DNA of 52,919 nucleotides from a virus, in IMG/VR virus record IMGVR_UViG_3300022223_000005, positions 1-52,919 of that record; one strand, 5' to 3'. The position numbers and the translations under genes are program-made. The notes below the pieces were generated by a model that had not been told where the DNA came from, ran no database searches, and saw only the letters and a list, made by a program, of their open reading frames with translations. Below, piece by piece: positions 22,163 through 29,688 of this stretch (positions are counted from its first letter, which is position 1; each line of letters starts with the position of its first letter).

Positions 22163-24625
22163 TTAAAAAGTGTCATAGAATCTCCATGTCCCCCCGTCAT
22201 ATATAAATTGCATTTTTATAGATTGATTCAAAACCACTTCTGTGTCTGATACTTGTGTACCATCTTTTCTTTGAAAAACAAAAGAATTAGTAGTGTCTAT
22301 GAATGTCAATGTATTGGAACCTATTAGATTTAATTGATTTAAACCTACAATATCATTGTTTATAGCATCTTGTGGCATTAAAACCAACGCATCTGAACCG
22401 TTTAATGCTATACTTAAATTGGTGTTTACCTCTGCTTGGAATGTACCTTCTGAAGCCAATACCCCAATATCTCTTTGTATGTATGCTAATTCAGTCATAT
22501 GCCCTGTTTGCCCCGTTACAGATAAGTAAAATTCATTAGCAGGATTTGGAGAACCCATCATATTTATTTCATCACCAAGTATTTCAAGTGTAAAATCTTC
22601 ATCTCCAACAACCCTAACTTGAGAAGGTTTAAGGTCTATTTCCCAGTCCTGTACACCTCCTAAATTAGTATCGTATGTAAAATTTAATCCATCTATTTCA
22701 GTTTCCCATGATGCTTTTGTGGGTAAATACTTGTAAGTTACTGTAGATAAGATTTTTGTAAATCTCATCCTAATATTAGTCATATCTCCAAATACTCTTA
22801 ATTTAATTTTATTTACTTGTCCTGTAAATGGGGTATTTATAATTAAACTATTTTGTAATTGTGTTATTTGAGTAGATTCATTTGATTGTATTACAACCTC
22901 AGATTCCGATCCTTCTAATACTTCAAAGCTAGGTCTTTGACTCCCTGTAGTGCTGTTAAATTTTGAAGTAAGTATAGAGGATTGTTGCCCAGTGTCCATA
23001 TCTAATATAGATAATCCTCCTGATACTTCAGAAAGTTTTGCTATATCTCCAAAATTAATAGATGCAGATTCAACAGTGAACCCAGTAGGAGCTAATAAAG
23101 AACCATCTTGTAATTTTCTTATTCCTGAGTTTTCAAAAATTAAACCATTTGCAGATTTAATAGGTATTTGATTAGCTGATACAGAACTTAAATCTTCTTT
23201 ATTACTGTTATGCCAAAATGTTTTTGTTATAGTACCTGCTTGAGCTTGAGAGTCAACCAGTTCAACAGTAGATTCTATATACTCATACCTGAATTTTAAA
23301 GTTCCCCCTAATTGTAGTTTTGAACCTCCTGTAATTGTTCTTACATCTAAGTTTATACCTCCCATCAGAGTAGTTGTGTGAGTTGCATCTGCACTGCTCA
23401 CATCTAGAGGTGGGAACATTTCAACCCTTGAGGTATTTGGCCCCGAAAAAGTTATACTTGCATTTGCATTTAGACTTAGAAGATGGTTTTCATTACCAGT
23501 ATCAATGAATGTTGTTGTTCCGACGCAGTTTATAGTAACTGAATCCATTACAACAGTATTAGTAAGTATTGCAATTTTATTATCACCGCTATTTATATTA
23601 GCCTCTATCGCGTTCTTTACATCTGCTGCATTATCAATAAAAAATACATTATTTGGTATCGATGGAGACGTTGATGTATTATCCCAATACTCATTTATAA
23701 AATCCCCTGAATTAGAGGTAACAAAATTTACTGACTGAGATTTCTCATATCTCAACTCTACATTATTTAGATTTAATGTATTTATGAATTTGATATGCCG
23801 TGCATATATAATAGCGGCATTGTTTGAAACAAGGGTAAATGTGTCTGAACTATTATTGTTGTCACCTTCAAGGTTTGCATATATCTGAATAACATTACCA
23901 CCGTTTATAGTCCAAGATTCACCATCTGTTAAAAATAATTCCCCAAAATGACCACCTGCATCTCCCCAGCCAAGTATAGTTGCATCACCAACCATAGTTA
24001 TGGTATTTGTAGTCAATGCTATCCTATTCACCAAGACTATAATGCTTGGTGAATCTAGTGTTGATGATTCTAATGCTGATATTAATTGAGCTTCATTACT
24101 TGCATAGCGCCAGTTATCTGGGCTAGAATCACCTTTTTCGCCTTTTATTAAAGGGGTTGCATCTATCCATTTTGTAGCATCTACTGTAGTTGGATCACTT
24201 TCACCGGTCCATAGATACCAAATATTAGGAGTACCTGATACTTGTGCAACCGTAGTGTCTTTAACTAAATCGCCAAGGTTAGCTGCAGCCCATGTATTTC
24301 TAGCTGTATTATCTGTAAATGGGACAGTTGATGAATCTGGAATTAAAAACCCTGCACCGCTACCTCCCGATGCCGAATTAAAACCCGTGTTGTCATACAT
24401 CCAATCCTCAAACACTTGTGTACTTGAAAATGGTTGATCATTTTCATCCCTTAAATCTGAAAATTTAATTTTTAAAGGAGACTTAATTTGACTTCCAAAA
24501 AGTATAGAATAAACATTGTTATCTACTTTTTTTAACTTAGTTGCAATTAAAAATTCATTGTCTGTTTCTCCTTTATATTCAAGAAAAAAACTATTTCCAC
24601 GTATGTAAACCTTAACTATAGACAT
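22163..24625 (-). CDS. Tail fibre/spike protein (820 aa)
   Basis: The N-terminal 120 residues look like an attachment domain (VKVYIRGNSFFLEYKGETDN, then FSTQVFEDWMYDNTGFN-like text). Then comes GEKGDSSPDNWRYASNEAQL, and a series of beta-strand turns typical of a right-handed beta-helix (SWTINGGNVIQIYANLEGDN and similar). It ends FIYDGGTWRFYDTF, similar to the tip of the 224-residue neighbour. No catalytic motif recognised. Preceded by a 38-bp sequence that also lies upstream of the 26420-27208 gene. Confidence 0.7.
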   Translation of the reverse strand: MSIVKVYIRGNSFFLEYKGETDNEFLIATKLKKVDNNVYSILFGSQIKSPLKIKFSDLRDENDQPFSSTQVFEDWMYDNTGFNSASGGSGAGFLIPDSSTVPFTDNTARNTWAAANLGDLVKDTTVAQVSGTPNIWYLWTGESDPTTVDATKWIDATPLIKGEKGDSSPDNWRYASNEAQLISALESSTLDSPSIIVLVNRIALTTNTITMVGDATILGWGDAGGHFGELFLTDGESWTINGGNVIQIYANLEGDNNNSSDTFTLVSNNAAIIYARHIKFINTLNLNNVELRYEKSQSVNFVTSNSGDFINEYWDNTSTSPSIPNNVFFIDNAADVKNAIEANINSGDNKIAILTNTVVMDSVTINCVGTTTFIDTGNENHLLSLNANASITFSGPNTSRVEMFPPLDVSSADATHTTTLMGGINLDVRTITGGSKLQLGGTLKFRYEYIESTVELVDSQAQAGTITKTFWHNSNKEDLSSVSANQIPIKSANGLIFENSGIRKLQDGSLLAPTGFTVESASINFGDIAKLSEVSGGLSILDMDTGQQSSILTSKFNSTTGSQRPSFEVLEGSESEVVIQSNESTQITQLQNSLIINTPFTGQVNKIKLRVFGDMTNIRMRFTKILSTVTYKYLPTKASWETEIDGLNFTYDTNLGGVQDWEIDLKPSQVRVVGDEDFTLEILGDEINMMGSPNPANEFYLSVTGQTGHMTELAYIQRDIGVLASEGTFQAEVNTNLSIALNGSDALVLMPQDAINNDIVGLNQLNLIGSNTLTFIDTTNSFVFQRKDGTQVSDTEVVLNQSIKMQFIYDGGTWRFYDTF

Positions 24626-24691
24626 ATTATAATATTTTTTAAGTAAATACTATTTCTATGTTCAAATTATTGGTGGCTAATTTTATAAAAC

Positions 24692-24729
24692 TTCAGGCAT
24701 CTATGCTAATATACGATTAATTTTAATTT
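24692..24729 (-). repeat. 38-bp intergenic repeat, copy 1
   Basis: TTCAGGCATCTATGCTAATA and the following 18 bases are identical to 27245-27282. Each copy lies upstream of a minus-strand fibre gene, so it may be a promoter or leader element. The IS element begins at the very next base. Confidence 0.7.
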
Positions 24730-24775
24730 TTGACACTCCCCCACCTAAAGACTTGGGGATAAAAGAATGACACGT

Positions 24776-25186
24776 CTACTTAGGTCTATTTTGTTGTTCA
24801 ATGTACTTTTTAACGACGTCAAGTGTAGCACCTCCAACGCTTCCAGCGAAGTAACTAGGAGACCACAGCGCGCCTTTGTAAAAACTACTTGAAAGACTTG
24901 GATAGTTTTGCTTTAAACGCCTAGAGGTAACACCCTTAATTGCATTTACTAGTTTTGAAACAGATACTTTTGGAGGATAGTCGATCAGTAGGTGTATGTG
25001 GTCACCCTCACCATTGAACTCTTTTAACACGCAATCTTTTTGCTCGCAAATAACTCGTGTTACATCTTCAATGTACTGTAAATGAATAGATTTAAGAACG
25101 TTGCTTCTATATTTTGTGACGAACACTAAGTGTACGTGCATTAAAAAAACGCAATTTCTTCCCTTTCTGATTTGTTTGTTTAACAT
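24776..25186 (-). CDS. tnpA: IS200/IS605 Y1 (HUH) transposase TnpA
   Basis: 136 residues, full length for the family. HUH motif GDHIHLLI with His63 and His65, and the catalytic Tyr128 in DVVKKYIEQQ. The RSNVLKS...DVTRVICEQKDC and LWSPSYFAGSVGGATLD segments are typical. It excises and inserts single-stranded DNA at the folded element ends as a dimer. No stops or frameshifts, so it is likely active and could mobilise the reduced copies that keep both ends. Confidence 0.92.
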   Translation of the reverse strand: MLNKQIRKGRNCVFLMHVHLVFVTKYRSNVLKSIHLQYIEDVTRVICEQKDCVLKEFNGEGDHIHLLIDYPPKVSVSKLVNAIKGVTSRRLKQNYPSLSSSFYKGALWSPSYFAGSVGGATLDVVKKYIEQQNRPK

Positions 25187-25189
25187 TAA

Positions 25190-26374
25190 TTGTATAATTT
25201 AGACCCATTAATTAAAAGCGTGAATTTAATAATAAAATCATATAAATACAAGTTAAAGACCAATAATACTCAGTATGAAATACTGAATAATTGGATCAAT
25301 ACTTGTCGTGCGGTGTACAATCTATCTTTGGAAACTAAGATAGAGGCGTACAAAACTAGGCAGGTATCTCTTAGTAAGTATGATTTAATGAAACAACTCC
25401 CTGAATTAAGGAATGAATTTGAATGGATCAAGGACGTTCCATCACAGTCTATGCAAAATGTAGTCGAACGCCTTGATGCTGCTTACAAGAAGTTTTTTAA
25501 AGGAGGCGGTTTTCCTAAATTCTCAAAGAAAGGAGCATACAAATCCATTCTGTTCAAACAAGGTGTAAAATACAGTAAAACACACGTAACATTTCCTAAG
25601 ATTGGCAAAATAAGATTCTTCAATTCTAAAAACATACCAAATGGATCAAAGATAAAAACAGCAATAGTAAGAAAAGAAGTAGATGGATTCTACATTAGTA
25701 TAGTAGTAGAGCAGATTACAGAAAAAAAACATTTCAATCCAAAAAGTGATAACCAAGCTGTAGGAATTGATATGGGTGTAAGTAAGTTCTATTCGCTTTC
25801 TACTGGAGATTCAAAAGAGAACCCAAGGGTATTGAAGTCATTTGAAAAAGAAATGAGAATTGCTCAAAGGTCACTTTCTAGGAAGGTGAAAAAATCAAAC
25901 AACTGGTACAAGCAACTTAAAAAAGTACAAAAGATTCATCTTAAAATAGGTCGTGTTAGAAAAGACTTTAGCCAAAAAGCAAGTACGGAACTAATAAGTA
26001 GTTTTAGCAAAATAGCCGTTGAAGATTTGAAGCTTAAGAATATGACAAAATCATCAAAGGGCGATTCAGAAAACCATGGTAAAATGGTCAAGCAAAAATC
26101 TGGGTTGAACCGTGTGATTTTAGATGTTGGTATAGGTGAGTTCTTTAGACAACTAGACTACAAGTCCAAATGGTACGGAAGGGAGTTTGTAAAGGTAGAC
26201 CCAAAATACACCTCTCAAACTTGCAGTGATTGCTCTCACAAGTCAAAACAAAACAGGAAAACACAATCAAAATTTGAGTGTGTAAACTGTGGTCACAAAG
26301 AAAATGCGGATATAAATGCCGCGAAAAACATTTTGGTTCGGGCAGAGCCAATGTTCGTTAACGTGGTGCATTAG
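25190..26374 (+). CDS. tnpB: TnpB RNA-guided nuclease (IS605 accessory)
   Basis: 394 residues from the ATG at 25190; the GTG at 25220 (VNLIIKSYKYKLK) is the start expected from the family and gives 384. RuvC acidic residues are present: D194 in AVGIDMG, E278 in IAVEDLKL and D374 in ENADINAAKN. The zinc ribbon CSDC...CVNC (C345, C348, C364, C367) lies between the last two. All catalytic residues are intact. TnpB cuts DNA next to a TAM using an omegaRNA that overlaps its own 3' end and the IS right end, which helps retain the IS at donor sites. The last codons (ILVRAEPMFVNVVH) lie within the conserved RNA block. Confidence 0.92.
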   Translation: MYNLDPLIKSVNLIIKSYKYKLKTNNTQYEILNNWINTCRAVYNLSLETKIEAYKTRQVSLSKYDLMKQLPELRNEFEWIKDVPSQSMQNVVERLDAAYKKFFKGGGFPKFSKKGAYKSILFKQGVKYSKTHVTFPKIGKIRFFNSKNIPNGSKIKTAIVRKEVDGFYISIVVEQITEKKHFNPKSDNQAVGIDMGVSKFYSLSTGDSKENPRVLKSFEKEMRIAQRSLSRKVKKSNNWYKQLKKVQKIHLKIGRVRKDFSQKASTELISSFSKIAVEDLKLKNMTKSSKGDSENHGKMVKQKSGLNRVILDVGIGEFFRQLDYKSKWYGREFVKVDPKYTSQTCSDCSHKSKQNRKTQSKFECVNCGHKENADINAAKNILVRAEPMFVNVVH

Positions 26375-26423
26375 CACGAGCGTTGAGCAAGAATCCCCCA
26401 GTCTTTAGGTGGGGGAGTGTCAA
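26330..26423 (+). ncRNA. omegaRNA scaffold region of the full IS
   Basis: Overlaps the 3' end of tnpB and the IS right end. It contains hairpins GGTTC/GAGCC, AACG..GTGC-ATTA-GCAC..CGTT and CCCCC...GGGGG. By the TnpB model the guide is the flanking sequence after GTGTCAA (AAAATTTCTTC...). The same block is kept in the three orphan copies. Confidence 0.65.
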
Positions 26424-27208
26424 AAAATTTCTTCAAATTCTAATACTAATGTAGCTGAAAATATAGAAGCAGCTACATTGTTATTATTAAATACGATTCT
26501 TAATTCGTTTGACTTATCAATTATTATATCTGAAAACAATTCATCATCTTCAAATTCACTTAAAGCACCGTTAACATTTGGTGTTTTTAATCCTATTGTT
26601 TTTCTAGCTATTATTTTTGGATTTAAAACAGTATTCCCAAATGGCGTTTTCCATTCAGATTTGAATACAACTAAATCTATTTCCGGTGAACCTGATGCGT
26701 TTGTCCACCCTCTAAATGTAGCACTTTTTATTTTACACTTAAAACTAACAACCTGTGTAATACCTTGAATAGTGTGATCTGAAAAATCATTGTCAGGTGT
26801 TAAATTCGCGTTATTTGGCGAGTAAGTATAATTATTTAAGTTGGCCGAAATACTAGATAATGATTGCCATATAGTTGATCCTGATGATCCTCCAGAAACT
26901 ACAAAAACAATTCTTTCAGTCCTTTTTGATGGTGAAACGTCAAAAAAAAACGGATAATTCAATTCTTTCAACCTGGTAACTAAATCCAAAGCAGTTGTAA
27001 ATGTTTCTTCTGCTGATGATCCTGTTTCATCAACTACTATAATGTTTGCAAGTGAATCACGTATATTGTCGCTTCCTGTTGGCTCGGTTAACTCAAAATC
27101 ATCCCCATCCATCCTGAAGTGGCCTTTAGACAATATTATGGTTTCACCTGAACTATTTATATGCGCCCAAATGTTAGATATGTTCTTTTTAATTATTTTT
27201 GTTGACAT
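26420..27208 (-). CDS. Tail fibre-associated protein (262 aa), end altered by IS
   Basis: The N-terminus (TKIIKKNISNIWAHINSSGE then TIILSKGHFRMDGDDFELTE) resembles short structural fibre adaptors. The C-terminal half is a jelly-roll-like beta domain (DHTIQGITQVVSFKCKIKSA ... SATLVLEFEEIF). The TGA stop lies in the IS right end; without the IS the frame would probably end a few residues later. It lies in the string of distal-tail genes. Confidence 0.6.
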   Translation of the reverse strand: MSTKIIKKNISNIWAHINSSGETIILSKGHFRMDGDDFELTEPTGSDNIRDSLANIIVVDETGSSAEETFTTALDLVTRLKELNYPFFFDVSPSKRTERIVFVVSGGSSGSTIWQSLSSISANLNNYTYSPNNANLTPDNDFSDHTIQGITQVVSFKCKIKSATFRGWTNASGSPEIDLVVFKSEWKTPFGNTVLNPKIIARKTIGLKTPNVNGALSEFEDDELFSDIIIDKSNELRIVFNNNNVAASIFSATLVLEFEEIF

Positions 27209-27244
27209 GTTTATATGTGTTCAAATAAGCACAATGCGCAATAA

Positions 27245-27282
27245 TTCAGGCATCTATGCTAATATACGATTAATTTTAATTT
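27245..27282 (-). repeat. 38-bp intergenic repeat, copy 2
   Basis: Identical to 24692-24729. It lies 37-74 bases upstream of the ATG at 27208, in an otherwise empty 94-base gap. Confidence 0.7.
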
Positions 27283-27302
27283 GTAATGATTATAAATTAT
27301 TA

Positions 27303-27992
27303 TTAAGCTGAAAAATCAATAAGCAAAATTGTTTTCTGTGTATTTGAGTTTTTAACAGTCAATAATACATCTCCTTTTTCGTAAACAACTCCATCGATTG
27401 TTCCAGAATCAAATGCATTCCATATTTTTGACGTATTGTTTTTAACATCTGTTATGTTTTTTTGCAATATAACAGAACTATCATAATTGAAAACTGGAGG
27501 TGCTTCTTGATTTCGCTCTTTATTGTATATCATCATTCCATCAAACAGAACGGCTGTTGTATCAGCCAATTCGAATGTAAACGTGATTACATCACCTTTT
27601 ACTAAATCCATTTCAAAATCACTTAAATACCTCAACCAAACATCTTCTGTAGATACTGAATATGCTTGCGTGGAAATTAATGCTGTATTTTTAAATATGT
27701 TTATGTTTCCTGTAGCGTGACCAGATGATGTTTTTCTAATGTAGCAAGAAAAACCATATTTACCAGGATTGTCTATAGTTGTTGATTGATCTGTATTTGT
27801 AACAACTAAATTTGTCACCCCAGAAGTCTTTTCAATTCTCAAACAGCTATCACCAAAATAACTGATGTTTGAATCAAGTGAAGCCGTTCCTGTACCTGAT
27901 GTAACACTAAATGTTTCATTGTGATTAAAATACAATATTGGATCAATCACATTTTCCGAATAATTTTTTCCGTTTCTATTTATTTGTATCAT
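27303..27992 (-). CDS. Distal tail protein with carbohydrate-binding-like domain (229 aa)
   Basis: Central region (about 30-160) reads like a carbohydrate-binding beta-sandwich: SGTGTASLDSNISYFGDSCL, RIEKTSGVTNL, then KYGFSCYIRKTSSGHATGNI and VITFTFELADTTAVLFDGMM. The last 50 residues (SKIWNAFDSGTIDGVVYEKG) look like a fibre connector. Probably helps bind surface glycans. Confidence 0.6.
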   Translation of the reverse strand: MIQINRNGKNYSENVIDPILYFNHNETFSVTSGTGTASLDSNISYFGDSCLRIEKTSGVTNLVVTNTDQSTTIDNPGKYGFSCYIRKTSSGHATGNINIFKNTALISTQAYSVSTEDVWLRYLSDFEMDLVKGDVITFTFELADTTAVLFDGMMIYNKERNQEAPPVFNYDSSVILQKNITDVKNNTSKIWNAFDSGTIDGVVYEKGDVLLTVKNSNTQKTILLIDFSA

Positions 27993-28024
27993 ATCTATAA
28001 TGTTTATGCTTCCTTCTATTGGAA

Positions 28025-28507
28025 TTAATTTTCTACGTTGTATTTGATTTGAAATGTTATTTTCTCATTGTTAAGCAAGTTTGAAGCTCCTAAAAAAGTT
28101 GTGGCTCCAATTCTAAATATATTTATTGTAGATGTTTCCCCTATAGAGGCACTATTTATGGTTATGGTTCCAGTAGTAGAATAAGATGAATCTGCTGATA
28201 TTTCAAACTCACTATTTGTTACTGTTGCAAATGATGATAATCCCCCCTGTTGAGACAGTACCCAACCGCTAATCAAAACAGTTCGTCCTTGTTTTGTTAT
28301 CTCCAATCTGTATTCGCAAGAAACACCTGGAACTAATGTTAAAACATTTGTTGTTAAATGAGTATCAATTATAACATCAGGATAAATCTGTTCCAAGATG
28401 CTATGTTGCTCCGTGTTTAAAACCTCTCTATGCTCAACGGCCGTTATATTGCTTGCGTCTGCAAGATTTGTGTTTTGATATGTTGATATTTCTGTTTTAG
28501 TAGACAT
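28025..28507 (-). CDS. Small tail/fibre protein (160 aa)
   Basis: N-terminal helix (TKTEISTYQNTNLADASNIT, AVEHREVLNTEQHSILEQIY) followed by a beta-sandwich (CEYRLEITKQGRTVLISGWV). The N-terminal type 'Nt...i.a..hr.vl...' is common in fibre proteins of Bacteroidota phages. Structural role inferred. Confidence 0.6.
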   Translation of the reverse strand: MSTKTEISTYQNTNLADASNITAVEHREVLNTEQHSILEQIYPDVIIDTHLTTNVLTLVPGVSCEYRLEITKQGRTVLISGWVLSQQGGLSSFATVTNSEFEISADSSYSTTGTITINSASIGETSTINIFRIGATTFLGASNLLNNEKITFQIKYNVEN

Positions 28508-28518
28508 TTTAATTTGTA

Positions 28519-29688
28519 TTATGTTAAATAATTATCGCTATAATCTGCTGACGAGTAGTCAGGTAACTGTATTGATATTTGCCAAGTTGTTGTATCATTA
28601 ACTCCTTGGAATGTTTGACCTGATACGCTGCTGATAAGATCAGCACTAATATGAAGGTAATAAACACCATTAGAAAATATTTCTGCTGTTAATCCAGGTA
28701 TGTCAAGTCTATTTCCTGAAACGCTCATATCTGAAGGGTTAAAAGTAGACCGTAATACATTTGCTTGATTGTATAATTTTATAGTACCAGTTGAATTTAG
28801 AACTATGTTTTCACTGAATAGAACCTTTCCATCTGGTGGAACTGATAAAATGGTATATGTACCTTCTGGAAAATATTGTGTTACTACCAAAGGTAAAAAC
28901 AATTGATTTTCAAATGCGAATTTTTGTGTATCATCTCTATTTAAAAACATTTCTGCCTCAAAATCATTTGCTGTAGCTTCTGGTTCACCAAACTCTATCG
29001 GTGTACTACTATATGCCCTTATGTTATTTACATATAATTCTGTTGAGGTTATTGTATCTTCAAGCCTATCCTGAGTGAATTCATCGAAATATTCTAATAT
29101 GTATCTACTCTTTCTTTTCTTTATATTCCTTGTAGAAACAGTTCTGTTTGTGCTTATTTCGTGGTATTCATCCCTTTCACTTTCGTTTATTCTGTTTTTA
29201 TACCAAAATCTTAATCGTATAGATTGGTAGTAATCAGATCGACTATATTGTGTGCCGTATAAATCACCCTTATTTTTATAGTCTAATCTAGTTGTGAATT
29301 CTTTTTCATACGATGTTGTCATAAAAAAATTAGTCCACCAAGTATCGTTGTTTACTGTGTTCCTAAATCTTAAACTTACAATGTTTGATGGAAAGTCATT
29401 TTCATTTATGAACTCCCAAGTTATTTGATTGATTCCATTTGAATCTGTAAACTCTAATATTTTAATGTATGAAGTGACATTAACCAATTCATTTCCGCAT
29501 TCATCTACAAGGAAAACATCATATGAATCATTAAAAACTATATCTGTTTCGCTGTTTGATATTTGCAAATATGTTTCACCCGGACATAATTGTATCGCCC
29601 CAAATGAAAGTATGGATGCTTGTGCATTTTCATTTACAGAAATCGCTTCGCTAAATGTATCTTTTAATCTTAAAAAACTATTATCCAT
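28519..29688 (-). CDS. Tail-tip/baseplate protein (389 aa)
   Basis: Entirely beta-rich with many aromatic residues (WWTNFFMTTSYEKEFTTRLD, YYQSIRLRFWYKNRINESER). It overlaps the upstream 888-residue gene by one base (TAATG). The placement directly after the tape measure and large tail protein fits a distal tail component. No enzymatic motif seen. Confidence 0.6.
   Translation of the reverse strand: MDNSFLRLKDTFSEAISVNENAQASILSFGAIQLCPGETYLQISNSETDIVFNDSYDVFLVDECGNELVNVTSYIKILEFTDSNGINQITWEFINENDFPSNIVSLRFRNTVNNDTWWTNFFMTTSYEKEFTTRLDYKNKGDLYGTQYSRSDYYQSIRLRFWYKNRINESERDEYHEISTNRTVSTRNIKKRKSRYILEYFDEFTQDRLEDTITSTELYVNNIRAYSSTPIEFGEPEATANDFEAEMFLNRDDTQKFAFENQLFLPLVVTQYFPEGTYTILSVPPDGKVLFSENIVLNSTGTIKLYNQANVLRSTFNPSDMSVSGNRLDIPGLTAEIFSNGVYYLHISADLISSVSGQTFQGVNDTTTWQISIQLPDYSSADYSDNYLT

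Larger units (their letters stand above)
24730..26423. mobile_element. Intact IS200/IS605-family element
   Basis: About 1.69 kb. The left end is TTGACACTCCCCCACCTAAA, and the right end is the inverted copy ending AGTGTCAA; the two ends form roughly 29-base inverted repeats that can fold into hairpins. Divergent tnpA (Y1 transposase) and tnpB lie inside. Inserted between fibre genes, it supplies the stop codon of the gene at 26420. Reduced copies lie at 8081, 15762, 45354, 46485, 46672 and 47877. Confidence 0.9.

Noticed and set aside
17922-24625. Diversity-generating retroelement acting on fibre genes
   Set aside because: No reverse transcriptase gene and no template/variable repeat pair were seen; fibre repeats are ordinary module duplications.
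24730-26423. Cas12-like CRISPR effector
   Set aside because: RuvC and zinc ribbon are present, but length (about 390), the linked Y1 transposase and the IS ends identify TnpB; no repeats or cas genes.
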